From Melieria omissa (lineage: Eukaryota > Arthropoda > Insecta > Diptera > Ulidiidae), in the NCBI GenBank assembly GCA_963971225.1, contig OZ020269.1, positions 95,855,540 through 95,919,539 of the forward strand: DNA of 64,000 nucleotides. The letters run 5' to 3'. The translations under genes and the position numbers were made by a program. Shown one piece after another: positions 1-10,559 of this stretch; the first letter of the stretch is position 1; each line of letters starts with the position of its first letter. Below the pieces are notes generated by a model. It made no database searches, had not been told where the DNA came from, and worked only from the letters and a program-made list of their open reading frames with translations.

Positions 1-2140
1 GTTAGAGTTCTAGAGCTAGTTTACTTTTGAACAATTTTAGCTTAAAATGGGTTAAATAAATTTTAAATCAATATTCATGAATAATACAAAATTATTACTT
101 TTTATTTTATTTAACCATTATTAAAAAAAACTGGGTTTTAATAAAACGCGCCCAATTCGTAGACTTCGATTAGAACACAAACTTTCCCTGATATCGCTGC
201 AAATTATTGGAAATTCTGTTGGGGATAATAGTAAAATTTTTGTAATTTTCTTTGAATTTACTTCTAAAAATATTTATTTGTTGGTGCCTATTTAAATTAA
301 ACCCATAAATCAATCGTAGCTTTTGCTATAAACTGACAAAAACGTGAAGTTGCTCTCAGGCAACTTTGGGGTCGGAATGGTTAAATAAAAATATAACAAA
401 TAGTTTTTATAAAGAAGAAAAAAATTTAAAAAAAATATTGCGAAAATTTATTTTCGCTGGGCAAAGCAAGCGTAGTTCGTATCGCTGGATTGTGCCAAAG
501 TAAATCGGAGCGTAACTCGTTTTTGGTAGTCTGTCAACTTTATTTATTTAACTCAATTTATGGTAAACATAGGCTATATAGAATCAGTCACGCCCACTTT
601 TCGCGCCCACTAAACAAATAAAACAACTTTTTAGTACATTTCTGCAAATCAATATTGATATCAAATGATTCAGAGTTTGATAGAGTTAAACATAGGTTAT
701 ATAAGATTGAACAGGCCTACCTCATGCCCACGCCCTCCATAGTGACAGAAAACAGCCATGGTATACTTTTGATTTTTATTCTGTTTTCGTTGAGTAAACT
801 CGTCTTCACTAAAGAATGATTAAACAGTTAAAATGTTAAACAAAAACATATACCCGAGAATACTAAATGATTATTGGTGATCTTGCGGTGTGGTTCTTTA
901 CCAATAGCCAATTCCCTAGACACAGATATGAATAGAGGTTGTAGCTTAGACATCTGCAAGGGGTCAGGTTATGGGGTTCGAGTGGAGTGACTCCGCTGAA
1001 TGAGTAGAGTTATTGACTACGCTAGACTCGCTAAAACTTGACTTGCTTGATAAAAAGTTTGATAAAGTTAATGTTAATATGCAATTTGAGGGATTTTCTG
1101 AGGACTTTTTTATGAGTCCTTTTGGAGGATATAAAATTCGACCGAGTTTTGGCATTTTATAAAAGTCTGTAATGAAACGGCTTATACCACTTTGATGAAA
1201 CATTTGAATAATTTAGTTTTCGGGGCTTTTAGTAGTTTATTGTGTTTTTGATCTGGAATCTGCTGCATTTCGGGAATAATTAACCATAAAAGTTATACCA
1301 TATGATGGAATCACACTGAAAAAAACCTCCAGTGTATTGTTTTCGCTCACCAATAAAATTATATCCTTTATTTCTCCACCATCAGTTGAATAATTCTGCA
1401 ATGAATCCCCAACAGCTCAAAGCATTATTGGCGCATTTAAATGTACTATGCGGATTTATTGCATTAAATGCTTAACGCAATTTCACTGCACTATGTTCAA
1501 GTTGTAAATGTAAAATGTATAATAGTAGTAAAATTTAACACCTGCAGTGCCCGCAGGCTTGTTTGCGAACAAAGGATATGTATGCAATATTTTTAGATAA
1601 ATGCAAATTTGTATGCGCTAACATGTGGAAAACATGTGAAAACAGTTCCAGCGATTGTTGTTGGTTTTGTCATTGTATTTATATGTAATTTTTTTTTCAA
1701 ATGATGAAAACAATTTTTAGTTCAAAAGGTATAAAAATGTTAAGCTGTAACCTGGTTATTATGAGAGGAATTTTTATTACGAGAGAGGTTTCATATCTGT
1801 CAAAAATTTCTATTTTTTATTCAAATTTTGGTATAAATTTGAATAATATGAGCTAGAGATCGTTGGTTCGATTCTCAACTTTTAAATTCGTTCTTCTTTC
1901 TAACAGTTTTCTATCCCTTCATTTACCTGCCAAATCCTTTACCTTTGAAAAAGCTTTTATTCTTTTCACTCCAATCAGTTGTGATGATCAGATCAGACCA
2001 GTTCTTCATATCTAGTAGTCGCACTAGTGCAACAACAAAACTATTAACAGTGTCAGTTTGGACTAACGGCTTTAAATTGTAGTGTCAATGTTCCTCATTA
2101 GTCAGAAGAAGGCACAAGAATCTCAGCTCAATTGTTTTCA
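1..2140. other. Non-coding AT-rich sequence
   Basis: No exon, RNA gene or recognisable mobile element was seen on either strand. Open frames here are short and have no family resemblance. It is probably upstream intron or 5' flank of the pgant gene whose first visible exon is at 8643. Confidence 0.5.
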
Positions 2141-2249
2141 TTAGTCGAACCAAATCTTCTTGGTTCTCAGCGCTGTTAGGGTGAGTTGCGCCATCCACTG
2201 TGGTACCACAATAAGCCAGAAGTTGTGTAGTGCAGAAGTAGGGGGTCGA

Positions 2250-2700
2250 ATAGATGGTAGAACCATCACATCAACCAAAAGAAGCTCAGCAAAGACACTT
2301 ACCTCTGCGTTTTCTAATAACACCTTCGTCCCAGCAGCAATGGAAACACAGAGGGATGCTCTGCACAACCCAGTAATAACTTTTCACATGAGGAAGTGTC
2401 TCTGCTAGGGGATCGAACATTTTGGGAGGCAACTATGGTTTCAACTAGTATTGAGTTCAAAAGTTGTGCACGGAACCTTCCCTCCAAAATGAAATCCTGT
2501 GTGCGCCACTGATCGCAGCACATACATCAACCAAAAGAAGCTTATCAAAGACACTAATCTCTGCGTTTTTCAACAATACCTCCTACCCAACAGCGATTGT
2601 ATGCACAGGTGGCGCTCTAACCAACCCAGTAATAAACTTTCACATGTGGATGTGTCCCTGGGGTTGAACAGATAGTAGAACCATCACCTAAGACTGCTAG
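2250..2700. repeat. Two diverged direct repeats, spacing about 275 bp
   Basis: The block around 2270-2430 recurs around 2523-2690. Shared words include ATCAACCAAAAGAAGC, AAAGACACT, CTCTGCGTTTT and AACCCAGTAATAA. Short open frames on both strands mirror each other between the copies, but I recognise no protein in them. It could be the tail of a decayed retroelement. Confidence 0.5.
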
Positions 2701-4530
2701 TCATAGGCCAATCACCTACACTGGCAGAACTTCAATCGATAATAAACAAACACCGCCTTAGGCTTTTCCTGAATAAGGAAACAAATTTTCATATTTTTTA
2801 AAAGAAATTAAAATTTTTAAAATTAAAATTTTTTAAATTTAATTTTCTTTATTTTAAATTAAATTTTGAATTTAAAATAAATTTTAACAGAAAAGACAGA
2901 ATTTTATAAAGCTTCACTTTCAAAAGAGTTACTTCAGGTACTTGAAACATTTTACTCTATTCTAACCTAAAAACATTCCAATGTTTAATTTTGACAAATT
3001 CATTTTGACACTTAAAAACTGCAGAGTTGCCCCAACCATAGAAATATGCCATGTTGTTGTCACTTTATGATTTCTTAAAAGTATTCAAAGTCCACATTCC
3101 CAGCATCGACAGCTAAAATCATAAATTCATAATCCAACCTTCAACTAAAAATATGTAAATAAAAATGTGCTTAAACATGCATGCGAACTCTATTTTTAGT
3201 GCAAAATATATTTCATGGTGTCACATCTTAACAGACAAATCATGTTCACTGCCAGCAACATTCGAGAACCGTTGTCAAAGTTCACATCCGGGTTGGCTGC
3301 ACAAAATTAGCCATTTTGAATGTTCGTCCGCCGTTCAAATAGCTGTCACACAATTGCTTTGAATGTCAATAAAATTTGTCAAACCATTCCCAACAAACAA
3401 AAAATACAAATAAAATACATAAAAACCCCATCACAGCCGAGTCGAACGCCAAATAAACCTTTTTCGAATGCTGCACTCATAAATAATAAATTTCATTTCA
3501 ATGCGTAGCATAGCAACAGGCGAAAATACGAAAATGAGAAAATGTGAAAATGCGAAAATGTGAAAATGCGAAAATACGAAATATTTGTAATTCAGCGCAT
3601 CAACGCTGAATGAACGCAATGCCATAAATCGAACTTTCCTAAATATGCCAGACGCATGAATAAATTATTTCGATTTCATTAAATCAGTCAACGAGCAAAA
3701 AGAAACAAGCCAATAACAACAACAACACTTCAACTAGTCGTAACTCTGCCTGCATGTGTTGTCCTGTGTTGGCCAGCCCAAAGTGGGCGCTCGAAGTGCT
3801 TGAAGGCACTTCATGATAAGCGGCATGTGCCGCTCCTGCTGCAACCTGACATTGACAAATCGAAACGTATTCATGAAAATCTAAAAATCCCATTACGTAA
3901 GAGGAAAAAGTAAGAATTTTGAAATGCTTGTACATAGCAAATGTCAGAACAAGAAAAACTGCTGGCTCGCGTTGCGTTGGAAAAGTGCCAACACACTCAC
4001 ACACACACACACACGCACAGAAAATGGACAACAACTGACACTTGAACTGAATGCTCGTAGATAAATTGAAGATGTTCTGCCATTTGCAAATCCGTAAACG
4101 TGTTTGGCTTTCATTACGCATTTCTCTGCCTGACTGCAGTCCTCCGATGCGAGTGTGAGTGCAACAAAACTGCAATGTCCTCGTGCACACAAATGTGGCA
4201 CAGTTTGAACTGAATTCAAAAATGCTCATTTTTATATTTAAGTTCGGAAAAATGCCATTTAGACCTCTTAAATATTCTATGCATCTACTTAACTGGGTTT
4301 CGAGTAAAAAATTCGTTGCCTTTTTATAAATTTTCGATTTGAATCACATCTCGTTGTTTTATAGACGGACTCACTTGTCTTGGGCCAAATTAAAAGAGAA
4401 CTTTTTATTAATTTAAATTTAAATATTTTTAAATATTATTATTTCTCAAGGCCTGTCGCACCGCAACCTAAAGGTTTATTGGGCCCCTAAAACCATCTGG
4501 TGTGGTATATGCTCAAGTTTGAATCGGATC
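2700..4530. other. Non-coding stretch with small simple repeats
   Basis: No gene was recognised. The stretch holds an A/T-only patch near 2790-2885, a run of 8-10 bp units of the type GAAAATGCG / GAAAATGTG at about 3520-3585, and an (AC)n microsatellite near 3995-4015. The 181-codon minus-strand frame across 3684-4229 has the composition of translated simple sequence and was rejected as a gene. Confidence 0.5.
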
Positions 4531-4535
4531 CTTCT

Positions 4536-4925
4536 GCAATAGTCCAGTGGGTTGAGCGCTGGCTTTTCATACCGAGGCCCTAGGTTCGATTCCTAGCTAG
4601 AGCTGGTAAAACCTTGTTTACTTCTATCTATCCACATGAAGCTGATGAGGATTACAATAATCGCACAAGTGCGCTCTAGGTAGGCAATGGCAAAACCTCC
4701 CAGTGTGAAAAGAAAGTTGCCTAAAAACCGCCGTTAGGACTCGGCGTTAAACTGTAGGTCCCCTCCCTCCCTTTCCCCATCCGTTTGAAATGTTTATTGC
4801 ATCACATGTTGAAAAAAAAAGTGTTGCTTACACAATTCAAACGGGTGGAATTTGTGGTATCACAACGAGTCATATAGGCCTGAGTGTGTCTCATACAAAG
4901 GCAGCCACTACAACCAACCAACTTC
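4536..4925 (+). mobile_element. tRNA-derived SINE, family B, copy 1
   Basis: The head is tRNA-like, with an A-box-like stretch near 4541-4552 and a perfect B box GGTTCGATTCC near 4585. The body runs through CAATGGCAAAACCTCCCAGTGTG and AAACTGTAGGTCCCCTCC, and the copy ends with GTGTGTCTCATACAAAGGCAGCCAC followed by an AACC-rich tail. Related copies lie at 11798-12147, 13167-13345 and 51145-51480. No clear target duplication was found. Confidence 0.8.
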
Positions 4926-4959
4926 TCCATCGAGGCTACGTTTCCCCAGAAACTTTTCA

Positions 4960-5135
4960 TGTCTGTGTGTCAGGGCAGAACAATCGGCGACAATGTATTC
5001 CATTGTTCATCGCAGTTTCATAGCAGAATCTACATGTTCTGTGTCGGTAAGACCTTTGTATAGGTGATTGCTACAAAAGAAGTGTCCTGTCACAGCATCA
5101 CATAGAGTCCTAAGTTGGATCTGTTAAGATTACTG
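4960..5135 (-). mobile_element. LINE C-terminal remnant (zinc-knuckle region)
   Basis: Read on the minus strand, the region gives pieces such as TLCDAVTGHFF followed by DTEHVDSA. These recall the T-G-H...C..C segment after RNase H in I/Jockey-type LINE polyproteins. Frames are broken and only about 50 codons remain, so the call rests on weak motif resemblance. Confidence 0.4.
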
Positions 5136-5209
5136 AAATGCCTCTCTTCTTGTTGAAGTTTAGGAAGTTTTTTGAGTGGTGCCACGTTGTCCCAATATTC
5201 TTATATACT

Positions 5210-6020
5210 TACTTACTTAACTGGCCACAACAACCCGTTACCGGGTTACGGCTTGTACCAAAAGCTCTCTCCAGGCGTGGGCAGTATAAGCGTCCTATAA
5301 AGTGCAAGTTTTGTCGGCCAAGAGAGGCCTCTGCGACTCAGTTGCCTACCGAGACCGTAGTAGCACCTACAAGCAGGAGTAATCCCTAGCTTGATTTCCA
5401 GGCTGACATTATTGATGCTGTTTATGGCGGTATCTATCAGACTCGACATGAGACCTTAGCCGCTTCGAGTCCCTGCGTGTAGACAGCATATACTTCGCTT
5501 GGCCTTCATTTACCACCAGACCCATTTTGGCAGATTCTCTTTCGATTGCCACAAAGGCAGCGGTGACATCGGGCTCTGACACTGGACACTCTTATTGAGG
5601 ATTGTGCCATTCCAATGTATATCAGCCTTGCGCAGAACACTCTCCATGGTGAAGTTGAAGAGGTCACATGGCAACGAATCGATCTGTCCGAAGCCTTGAA
5701 CGGTATCGAATAGGTTGGAGAGGTCACTTTCCACATGACAACGGATCGCCCTGTCTGAAGCCTTGAACGGTATCGAATAGGTCGGAGAGGTCACTTCCAA
5801 CCTTGATAGAGCCGCGCGTATTGCTTAACGTCGCTCCAGAGATTTCCAGGGATACCAAGTTCAGGGTTAAGTTATCGGGCTATCGAATGCTGCCTTGTAA
5901 TCGATAAATAGATGGTGGTTATTGATTTGACACTCATGGGTCTTTTCCAGCATTCGGAGTAGAGTGAATATCTGTTCGATGGTAGATTTACCAGCGCTAA
6001 AGCCGAACTGATAGGTTCAA
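5210..6020 (-). mobile_element. RTE-type LINE reverse transcriptase remnant
   Basis: On the minus strand, about 6020-5890 encodes a piece with QFGFSAGKSTIEQIFTL and then HHLFIDYKAAFD. This is the pattern of the RTE-clade reverse transcriptase just before its catalytic segment. Further along, near 5370-5260, comes CRCYYGLGRQLSRRGLSWPTK followed by LALYRTLILP, the usual C-terminal piece of that clade. Stops, frameshifts and a small internal duplication (about 5690-5780) show that it is dead. The opening TTACTTAACTGGCCACAACA word recurs near 59690, where more RTE-like debris lies. Confidence 0.75.
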
Positions 6021-6049
6021 ATCTGCGCCTTGGCGAGTGACTTCAATCT

Positions 6050-6310
6050 TTCAGTGTCCCAGTATGCTTGCTATGTTTTTGTGCCCAGTTGTGAATGTCC
6101 TGTTTAAGGTTAGTTTTCCTCAAACCGAACATTGGAGCTGGCCCTATAAATGGCTATGGCTCATACCCTGATATCCAAACCAGAACTACACGATTCTGGG
6201 TATCGAGGTTATTGAGTTCCCTGAGGCAGTTCAAATGAATTTTCGATGAAAAAGGGTAGCTATCCAAAGTTTTTAATATTGAAAGACTGTCCGAGAGTAT
6301 TGCGATTTTC
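6050..6310 (-). mobile_element. LINE RNase H remnant, minus strand
   Basis: The minus strand reads KIAILSDSLSILKTLDSY, then ELNNLDTQN and VVLVWISGYE. This matches the central Asp-Ser motif and the degraded W-x-P-G-H motif of LINE RNase H domains. It is a fragment with no intact frame. It faces the next LINE fragment, which is on the plus strand, so the two came from separate insertions. Confidence 0.5.
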
Positions 6311-6342
6311 ACTATTTTTACTATTCTTACAAATCCTTCCCT

Positions 6343-7040
6343 ATGGGGAAGCTAGCTACCATATTCCAGGCTGAAATCCATGCCATTGAGGCATGCGCCA
6401 GAGAATGCCTACGCAGGAAAGCATCTGGTGCACAAGGACATATATTATCCGACAGTCAAGCGGCCCTAAAGGCTCTAGAAGCCTATGCGGCCTCCTCAAG
6501 ACTCGTCAAGGATTGCCGTGCTCTCCTAAATGAACTGGGAGGTCGTAACTCAATAGAGCTACACTGGATCCCAGGACACGAGGGTCACGAAGGCAACGAA
6601 AAAGACGATCGCCTTGCCAAAAGAGGCAACTTTGCCGAACAATGGACCATCAGCACGGGAAAACGCCAGGCAAAGCGGTTTATAACACCAGACAGAGGAG
6701 TATATAGAAAACTCCTCATGTTAAAAAAGGTGGACCTCCGCATCCTCACTGGATACCTAACTGGACATTGTTTATTAAGGTATCATCTCAGTAAAATGGG
6801 AATTTCCTCTTCGGATGTCTGCAATGCAATCAAGAAACAGAAACCTCCATGCACGTTCTCTGTGATTGACCTGCACTCAGTAGAAAAAGATTTCCCCAGC
6901 TAGGGGCTATCACCATAGCCTCGGAAACGATCTGGAATCTACAACCCCAAAGAGTGCGTAAACTAATAAAAAGCCTCAACTTAGAGGGTTAAACCAGGCT
7001 TGCACAAAAAATCTACACTGGTCGCAGTGCCCAATAGCCT
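6343..7040 (+). mobile_element. LINE RNase H domain and C-terminus, I/Jockey-like, decayed
   Basis: A 186-codon open frame starts inside an RNase H domain. It shows the second acidic residue in FQAEIHAIEA, the third in HILSDSQAALKAL, the conserved WIPGHEGHEGNE, and the last Asp region in KDDRLAKRG. The first catalytic Asp (the T-D-G-S type motif) is missing, so the 5' part has been lost. After the domain comes ILTGYLTGHCLLRYHL with the expected Cys-rich knuckle garbled. The tail after a stop at 6901-6903 still reads as LINE C-terminus (WNLQPQRVRKLIKSLNLEG, near 6930-6990). It is on the same strand as the pgant exons but is not part of that gene. Confidence 0.8.
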
Positions 7041-7520
7041 CAATATTATTTTTACTATTCTTGGGTTACCTATGATGAGAACCTGAACTGTCTCTATTAT
7101 TAGAATGAGCTCAGCCTGGAATATTGACGTATCTTTGCTTAGTAAAGGAATGTGCTGACTTTTCGTCCCACTACGCCAACCCCTACATCAGTTGATGTTT
7201 TGGAGCCATTGGTGTATAATTTTTGTGAGTCGTCGTTTGGATGGATGGATGGATGTGAGGGTGGGCAAGAAGGCTACAAGCCTTCCATAGCACTCAGTCT
7301 ATTTCAGACCATTGTACTATACCCATCGGGGATAGGGAAAGTCTATAGCATAGTTACTTCTTCACGTAACTGAGTTAAGGTTTTGTGAAATCAAGATATG
7401 CTGTTTTATAGAGAGTATTCTCTATTTGGTTTAGTATTCCCAGGTGTCCTGTGAGGTTACCCATATTTATTCATATTTATTGTATCTATGTAGCGTGATT
7501 GCACTCGATAGCGCTTCTTC
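7041..7520. other. Unassigned sequence between LINE fragments
   Basis: No motif was recognised. It probably belongs to the surrounding retrotransposon debris. Confidence 0.35.
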
Positions 7521-8036
7521 TTAAATGGTTCTATGAAGAGGTGTAAGGTTAAGTAGTGCTTCCATGCCTGTAATTGGGGTCGTCTTCTTAGTCCCTGAAA
7601 TACTGTTCATGATGATCTGATTAGTTTTGCCCCACCATACCAGAGCATCGAATAGTATGATGGGTGTAATCTTCTGAGTGAAAACCGAGATCATCATTTC
7701 GGGTGATAAGCTCCATGATTTGCCTAGGCTTCGGTTCGTTGTCCACAGTGTCTTTGGCGTCTTCTTTAGTGTGGAATTTACATGCGGTTCCCAAAGGAAC
7801 CTTTGATCTACAGTGATTCCTAGATACTTTACCTCTTCCTTTAGGGGTAGGACTGTGTTATTTATGCTGAGATCAAGAAGATTTAGTTTTCGGCAGGAGG
7901 AGAGCACTTGCTCAATCACAAAACAACTATGGCCCACTTTAAACCCCGGGCGCACTAGAACTCTTGTCTCGCTTAGCAGACAACACATCAGTACGATCGT
8001 CTCGATTCTTACGGACATTGTATATTTGGTCGTCAT
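7521..8036 (-). mobile_element. Jockey-type LINE reverse transcriptase C-terminal fragment
   Basis: A 171-codon minus-strand frame contains VKYLGITVDQRFLWEPHVN, then TLWTTNRSLGKSWSLSP, then FDALVWWGKT. These are the thumb and connection region motifs after the reverse transcriptase catalytic box in Jockey-like LINEs (K-Y-L-G-V-x-L-D followed by W-x-x-H). The catalytic YADD box is absent, so this is a 5'-truncated or rearranged piece. The ORF is still open, which suggests modest age. Confidence 0.8.
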
Positions 8037-8041
8037 GCCTA

Positions 8042-8385
8042 CAGACTAGGTCTTGACAGTCGGGGCTTTTGCCGAAGCTGTCAAAATGAGGAGGAGAAAG
8101 AATCCATTATTCACCTCCTCTGTCACTGCCCGGCTCTCTCTATACGAAGGTGGAAAGCCTTGGGCTCTACTTTCTTCGACGGCCTGGATGGCCTTAGATC
8201 AGTCAACATAAGGGACTTGCTGGGTTTTATCCACAAAACAAAATGGCTTGTATAGGCACTTACTTGCAGTAAGTCAGATCACTTCCTCCTTGTGGTATCA
8301 AAATGGGCACTTTTCGAGGCCTAAGTGTGTCTTTCGGCAATTCCCGTGCCTAGGCAGCCACTTTAACCTAACCTAACCTAGTTTC
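8042..8385 (+). mobile_element. LINE 3' end: Cys-His knuckle, 3' UTR and AACCT tail
   Basis: The first part reads CRSCQNEEEKESIIHLLCHC and then PALSIRRWKALGSTFF, ending in LLGFIHKTKWLV and a stop near 8255. This is the C-x-x-C...H...C knuckle and terminal helix of I/Jockey-type LINE polyproteins. The 3' UTR (about 8255-8370) contains GTGGTATCAAAATGGGCAC and GTGTGTCTTTCGGC and ends in TTTAACCTAACCTAACCTA. That 3' UTR closely resembles the 3' end of SINE family B in this window. The fragment ends about 260 bp before the first visible pgant exon. Confidence 0.75.
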
Positions 8386-8642
8386 CGTCTTTTTGTAAAT
8401 GGTTCCATTGTAGTTTTACTGGAGTTGATTGAAAAACAAATATAAAATCTCTTAAAATTACATCTCCTTAATTGGGATCAGTGGAACAATTTGCAACAAA
8501 TTAAAAAATACTTTTATGTTCAAGTTGGGAAACTGAAATTTGAAACTTTTTCTTCATTTATTTTATGAATTTTTTATAAAATCTTAGAAAACTTAATCAA
8601 TAATTCGAAAATCTTCTAACATTGCATCTCTTTCTTTTTAAG

Positions 8643-8835
8643 GCAAAAATGCCCTGGACGCGCCTGCAGGAGAGGACACTCCCGGCGCAATGGGAAAACC
8701 AGTAACGCTGCCCGCCAATATGTCTGCAGAAATGAAAAAGGCCGTCGACGATGGCTGGACAAATAATGCCTTCAATCAATATGTTTCCGATTTGATATCG
8801 GTGCATCGCACACTGCCCGATCCACGCGATGCCTG
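8643..8835 (+). CDS. pgant9-like: Polypeptide GalNAc-transferase (pgant), visible exon 1
   Basis: This family transfers GalNAc from UDP-GalNAc to Ser/Thr of mucin-type proteins in the Golgi lumen, as a type II membrane enzyme. The exon follows a TTTCTTTTTAAG acceptor and starts inside a codon. It encodes GKNALDAPAGEDTPGAMGK and ends YVSDLISVHRTLPDPRDAW, the end of the stem and the conserved start of the GALNT catalytic unit (R-x-L-P-D-x-R). The donor is G|GTAAGC, and the next exon lies after a 75-bp intron. No in-frame Met with a membrane anchor was found upstream in the window, so the 5' exons are outside it or unrecognised. The pgant9 assignment rests on remembered similarity and on the nested Idgf6 gene; another pgant paralogue is possible. 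Confidence 0.9.
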
Positions 8836-8910
8836 GTAAGCACTACTTGCAGAATTATACAAAATATATATCTACCATATATCCACTACTTCTTTTGTTT
8901 CATTGTGCAG

Positions 8911-9080
8911 GTGCAAAGAGCCAAATCGCTATCTAACCAATCTGCCCGCAACCGATGTTGTCATTTGCTTCCACAACGAGGCGTGGTCAGTGCTGTTGCG
9001 CACCGTGCACTCGGTTCTGGATCGTTCGCCAGAACATTTGATTGGAAATATCATTCTCGTCGATGACTTCTCCGACATGC
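8911..9080 (+). CDS. pgant9-like: pgant visible exon 2 (start of GT-A catalytic domain)
   Basis: The acceptor is CATTGTGCAG; TG from the previous exon plus G gives the Trp codon. The exon encodes [20 protein letters not shown], then [20 protein letters not shown], then [10 protein letters not shown]. These are the GALNT hallmarks: the C-x at the domain start, the V-I-I-C-F-H-N-E-A strand that begins the UDP-binding Rossmann-like fold, and the V-D-D strand. It ends GACATGC|GTAAGT. The intron that follows is 109 bp. Codon use is ordinary fly coding, clearly different from the AT-rich flanks. Confidence 0.95.
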
Positions 9081-9189
9081 GTAAGTTGTTGTTGTTGTTC
9101 TTAGTGTACCTGCTTTGCATTTTAATTGCCCACTTGCAAGTTGTTCATAAGAATTTTAAACATTGATTCTTTTTTTCGTTTTGTCTTAG

Positions 9190-9354
9190 CTCATACAAAG
9201 AAGCAGCTGGAAGACTATTTCGCTGCGTATCCAAAGGTGAAGATCATACGCGCACCCAAGCGCGAAGGTCTAATACGCGCGAGACTGCTGGGCGCACGTT
9301 ATGCCACCTCGCCTGTGCTCACTTACCTGGATTCGCATTGCGAGTGCACCGAAG
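9190..9354 (+). CDS. pgant9-like: pgant visible exon 3 (carries the DxH metal motif)
   Basis: The acceptor is TTGTCTTAG; C plus CT makes the Pro codon across the junction. The exon encodes [20 protein letters not shown], then [12 protein letters not shown], then [16 protein letters not shown]. The D-S-H triplet is the family's DxH motif that binds Mn2+ and the UDP diphosphate. The exon ends GAAG|GTGAAT. The following intron (9355-13978, 4.6 kb) holds two TTAA miniature elements, a tandem array and two SINE copies. Confidence 0.95.
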
Positions 9355-9739
9355 GTGAATTGCCGCATAATTTTTTGTTTTTTTTATTATTTCATTATTA
9401 TTTTTAACTTGAATGCAAATGTTTGCACACATTTACATATTAAGCTGAAAATTATTCGCGTTGAATTTGATTGAAATGTGTATGTCCGATTTATGTGCAG
9501 AGTACGTGGTAGAATTTCAATTGTTGGCAAAAGAAGTTGAGTGGATAATGTTTTCATATCTTTGGAGACGTTCTTAAATTAGCTGAAGGAGTGAGAAAGA
9601 GGCTCATGAAGTGTGTAATTTATTTTAATTCGGCAGCGAAGTGCTGAATGGCATTCAATGTCATCAAAATCGGGTCCATGGATGACTTGTAGAACATAGC
9701 GAATACTACTTTCAATTAGATGGCAATAACTTTGTGGTC
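9355..9739. other. Intron start, nothing recognised
   Basis: AT-rich intron sequence follows the donor at 9355. No repeat or coding signal was seen. Confidence 0.5.
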
Positions 9740-9743
9740 TTAA

Positions 9744-9955
9744 CCCTTTCCGGACACCTGGGATAATACGTCATACCAAGTTTTTAATGCCCATTAAAAC
9801 AATTATTCAAATCTTACGACCCACGCAAAATATTTTTTCGATTTCGGTGTTCCCGCATAAAAGGATGATTTCAGAATTTGTGAGCATCTAATATAATTTT
9901 CTAACCCCAACTGAGATTATTTGGGATTTCAAAATTAAACTCCGCCCCGAAAGGG
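9744..9955. mobile_element. TTAA-flanked miniature element (piggyBac-like), 212 bp
   Basis: The left boundary is TTAA then CCCTTTCCGG (TTAA at 9740-9743). The right boundary is CCCCGAAAGGG then TTAA (9956-9959). TTAA duplicated at both ends, with CCC at the tips, is the signature of piggyBac-superfamily insertion. The inverted match is short, about 7 bp beyond the TTAA, and there is no coding capacity. Confidence 0.5.
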
Positions 9956-9974
9956 TTAAGCAATGAACGCTTAA

Positions 9975-10191
9975 CGCTTTGCGGCACAGTATACACAATT
10001 AAGCGATCTAACTTTAATAACACTGTGGCGTAAATTTTGAATTTATAAGCAATTTTTAATTTATGTCATTCGACATTCGAACAATTATTGTGCAAAATAT
10101 TTAAAAATATTATGCAACTAAATGTGTAACTTTTTCGTGATAAATCTCGTCAAAGCCGAAAAAGGTTGCCAAAACGGTGTGTCACAAAGGG
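9975..10191. mobile_element. TTAA-flanked miniature element (piggyBac-like), 217 bp
   Basis: TTAA at 9971-9974 is followed by CGCTTTGCGGCACA. The right end GTGTGTCACAAAGGG is followed by TTAA at 10192-10195. Comparing the left tip with the reverse complement of the right gives C-CTTTG-G-CACA, an imperfect inverted repeat. It sits 20 bp after the previous miniature element and is nearly the same length. Confidence 0.5.
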
Positions 10192-10559
10192 TTAAGTTGA
10201 CCTAAGACAAAGCTTAAAAAACTAAGAACAATTCTTAAGAAGAGAGTTAGTTGACACTTTGTTCTATTTATAACATTTTCATATCCACTAAGTTCTTTTA
10301 AGTGGCTTAAAACTGCAGCTCAAGTCATAAGATGCTATAGGCTGCTGCCAAAAATAGGTAAAAATAATAGATTTCGATGTGGAACTATTTTTACGCCAAA
10401 AGTTCTGCCACACAAAGTGGAAGAGAAAGCATTTTAAACCTTTCGACCCGAAAATATATACCAAAATATATAGGCCTACTGGGACATTATCTTTATACAT
10501 TTAATTGTTTGTCTTGACTGACTAACTGACTGATTCATCATTGCCCAGTCCAAACCGCT

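Noticed and set aside
3684..4229. 181-codon minus-strand open frame
   Set aside because: It includes translated CA/GT simple repeat (CVCVCECVG) and Leu-rich low-complexity ends, with no domain and no splice context.
8370..8385. Telomeric repeat (TTAGG)n
   Set aside because: The AACCTAACCTAACCTA stretch is a short LINE/SINE tail, and flies of this group lack TTAGG telomeres.
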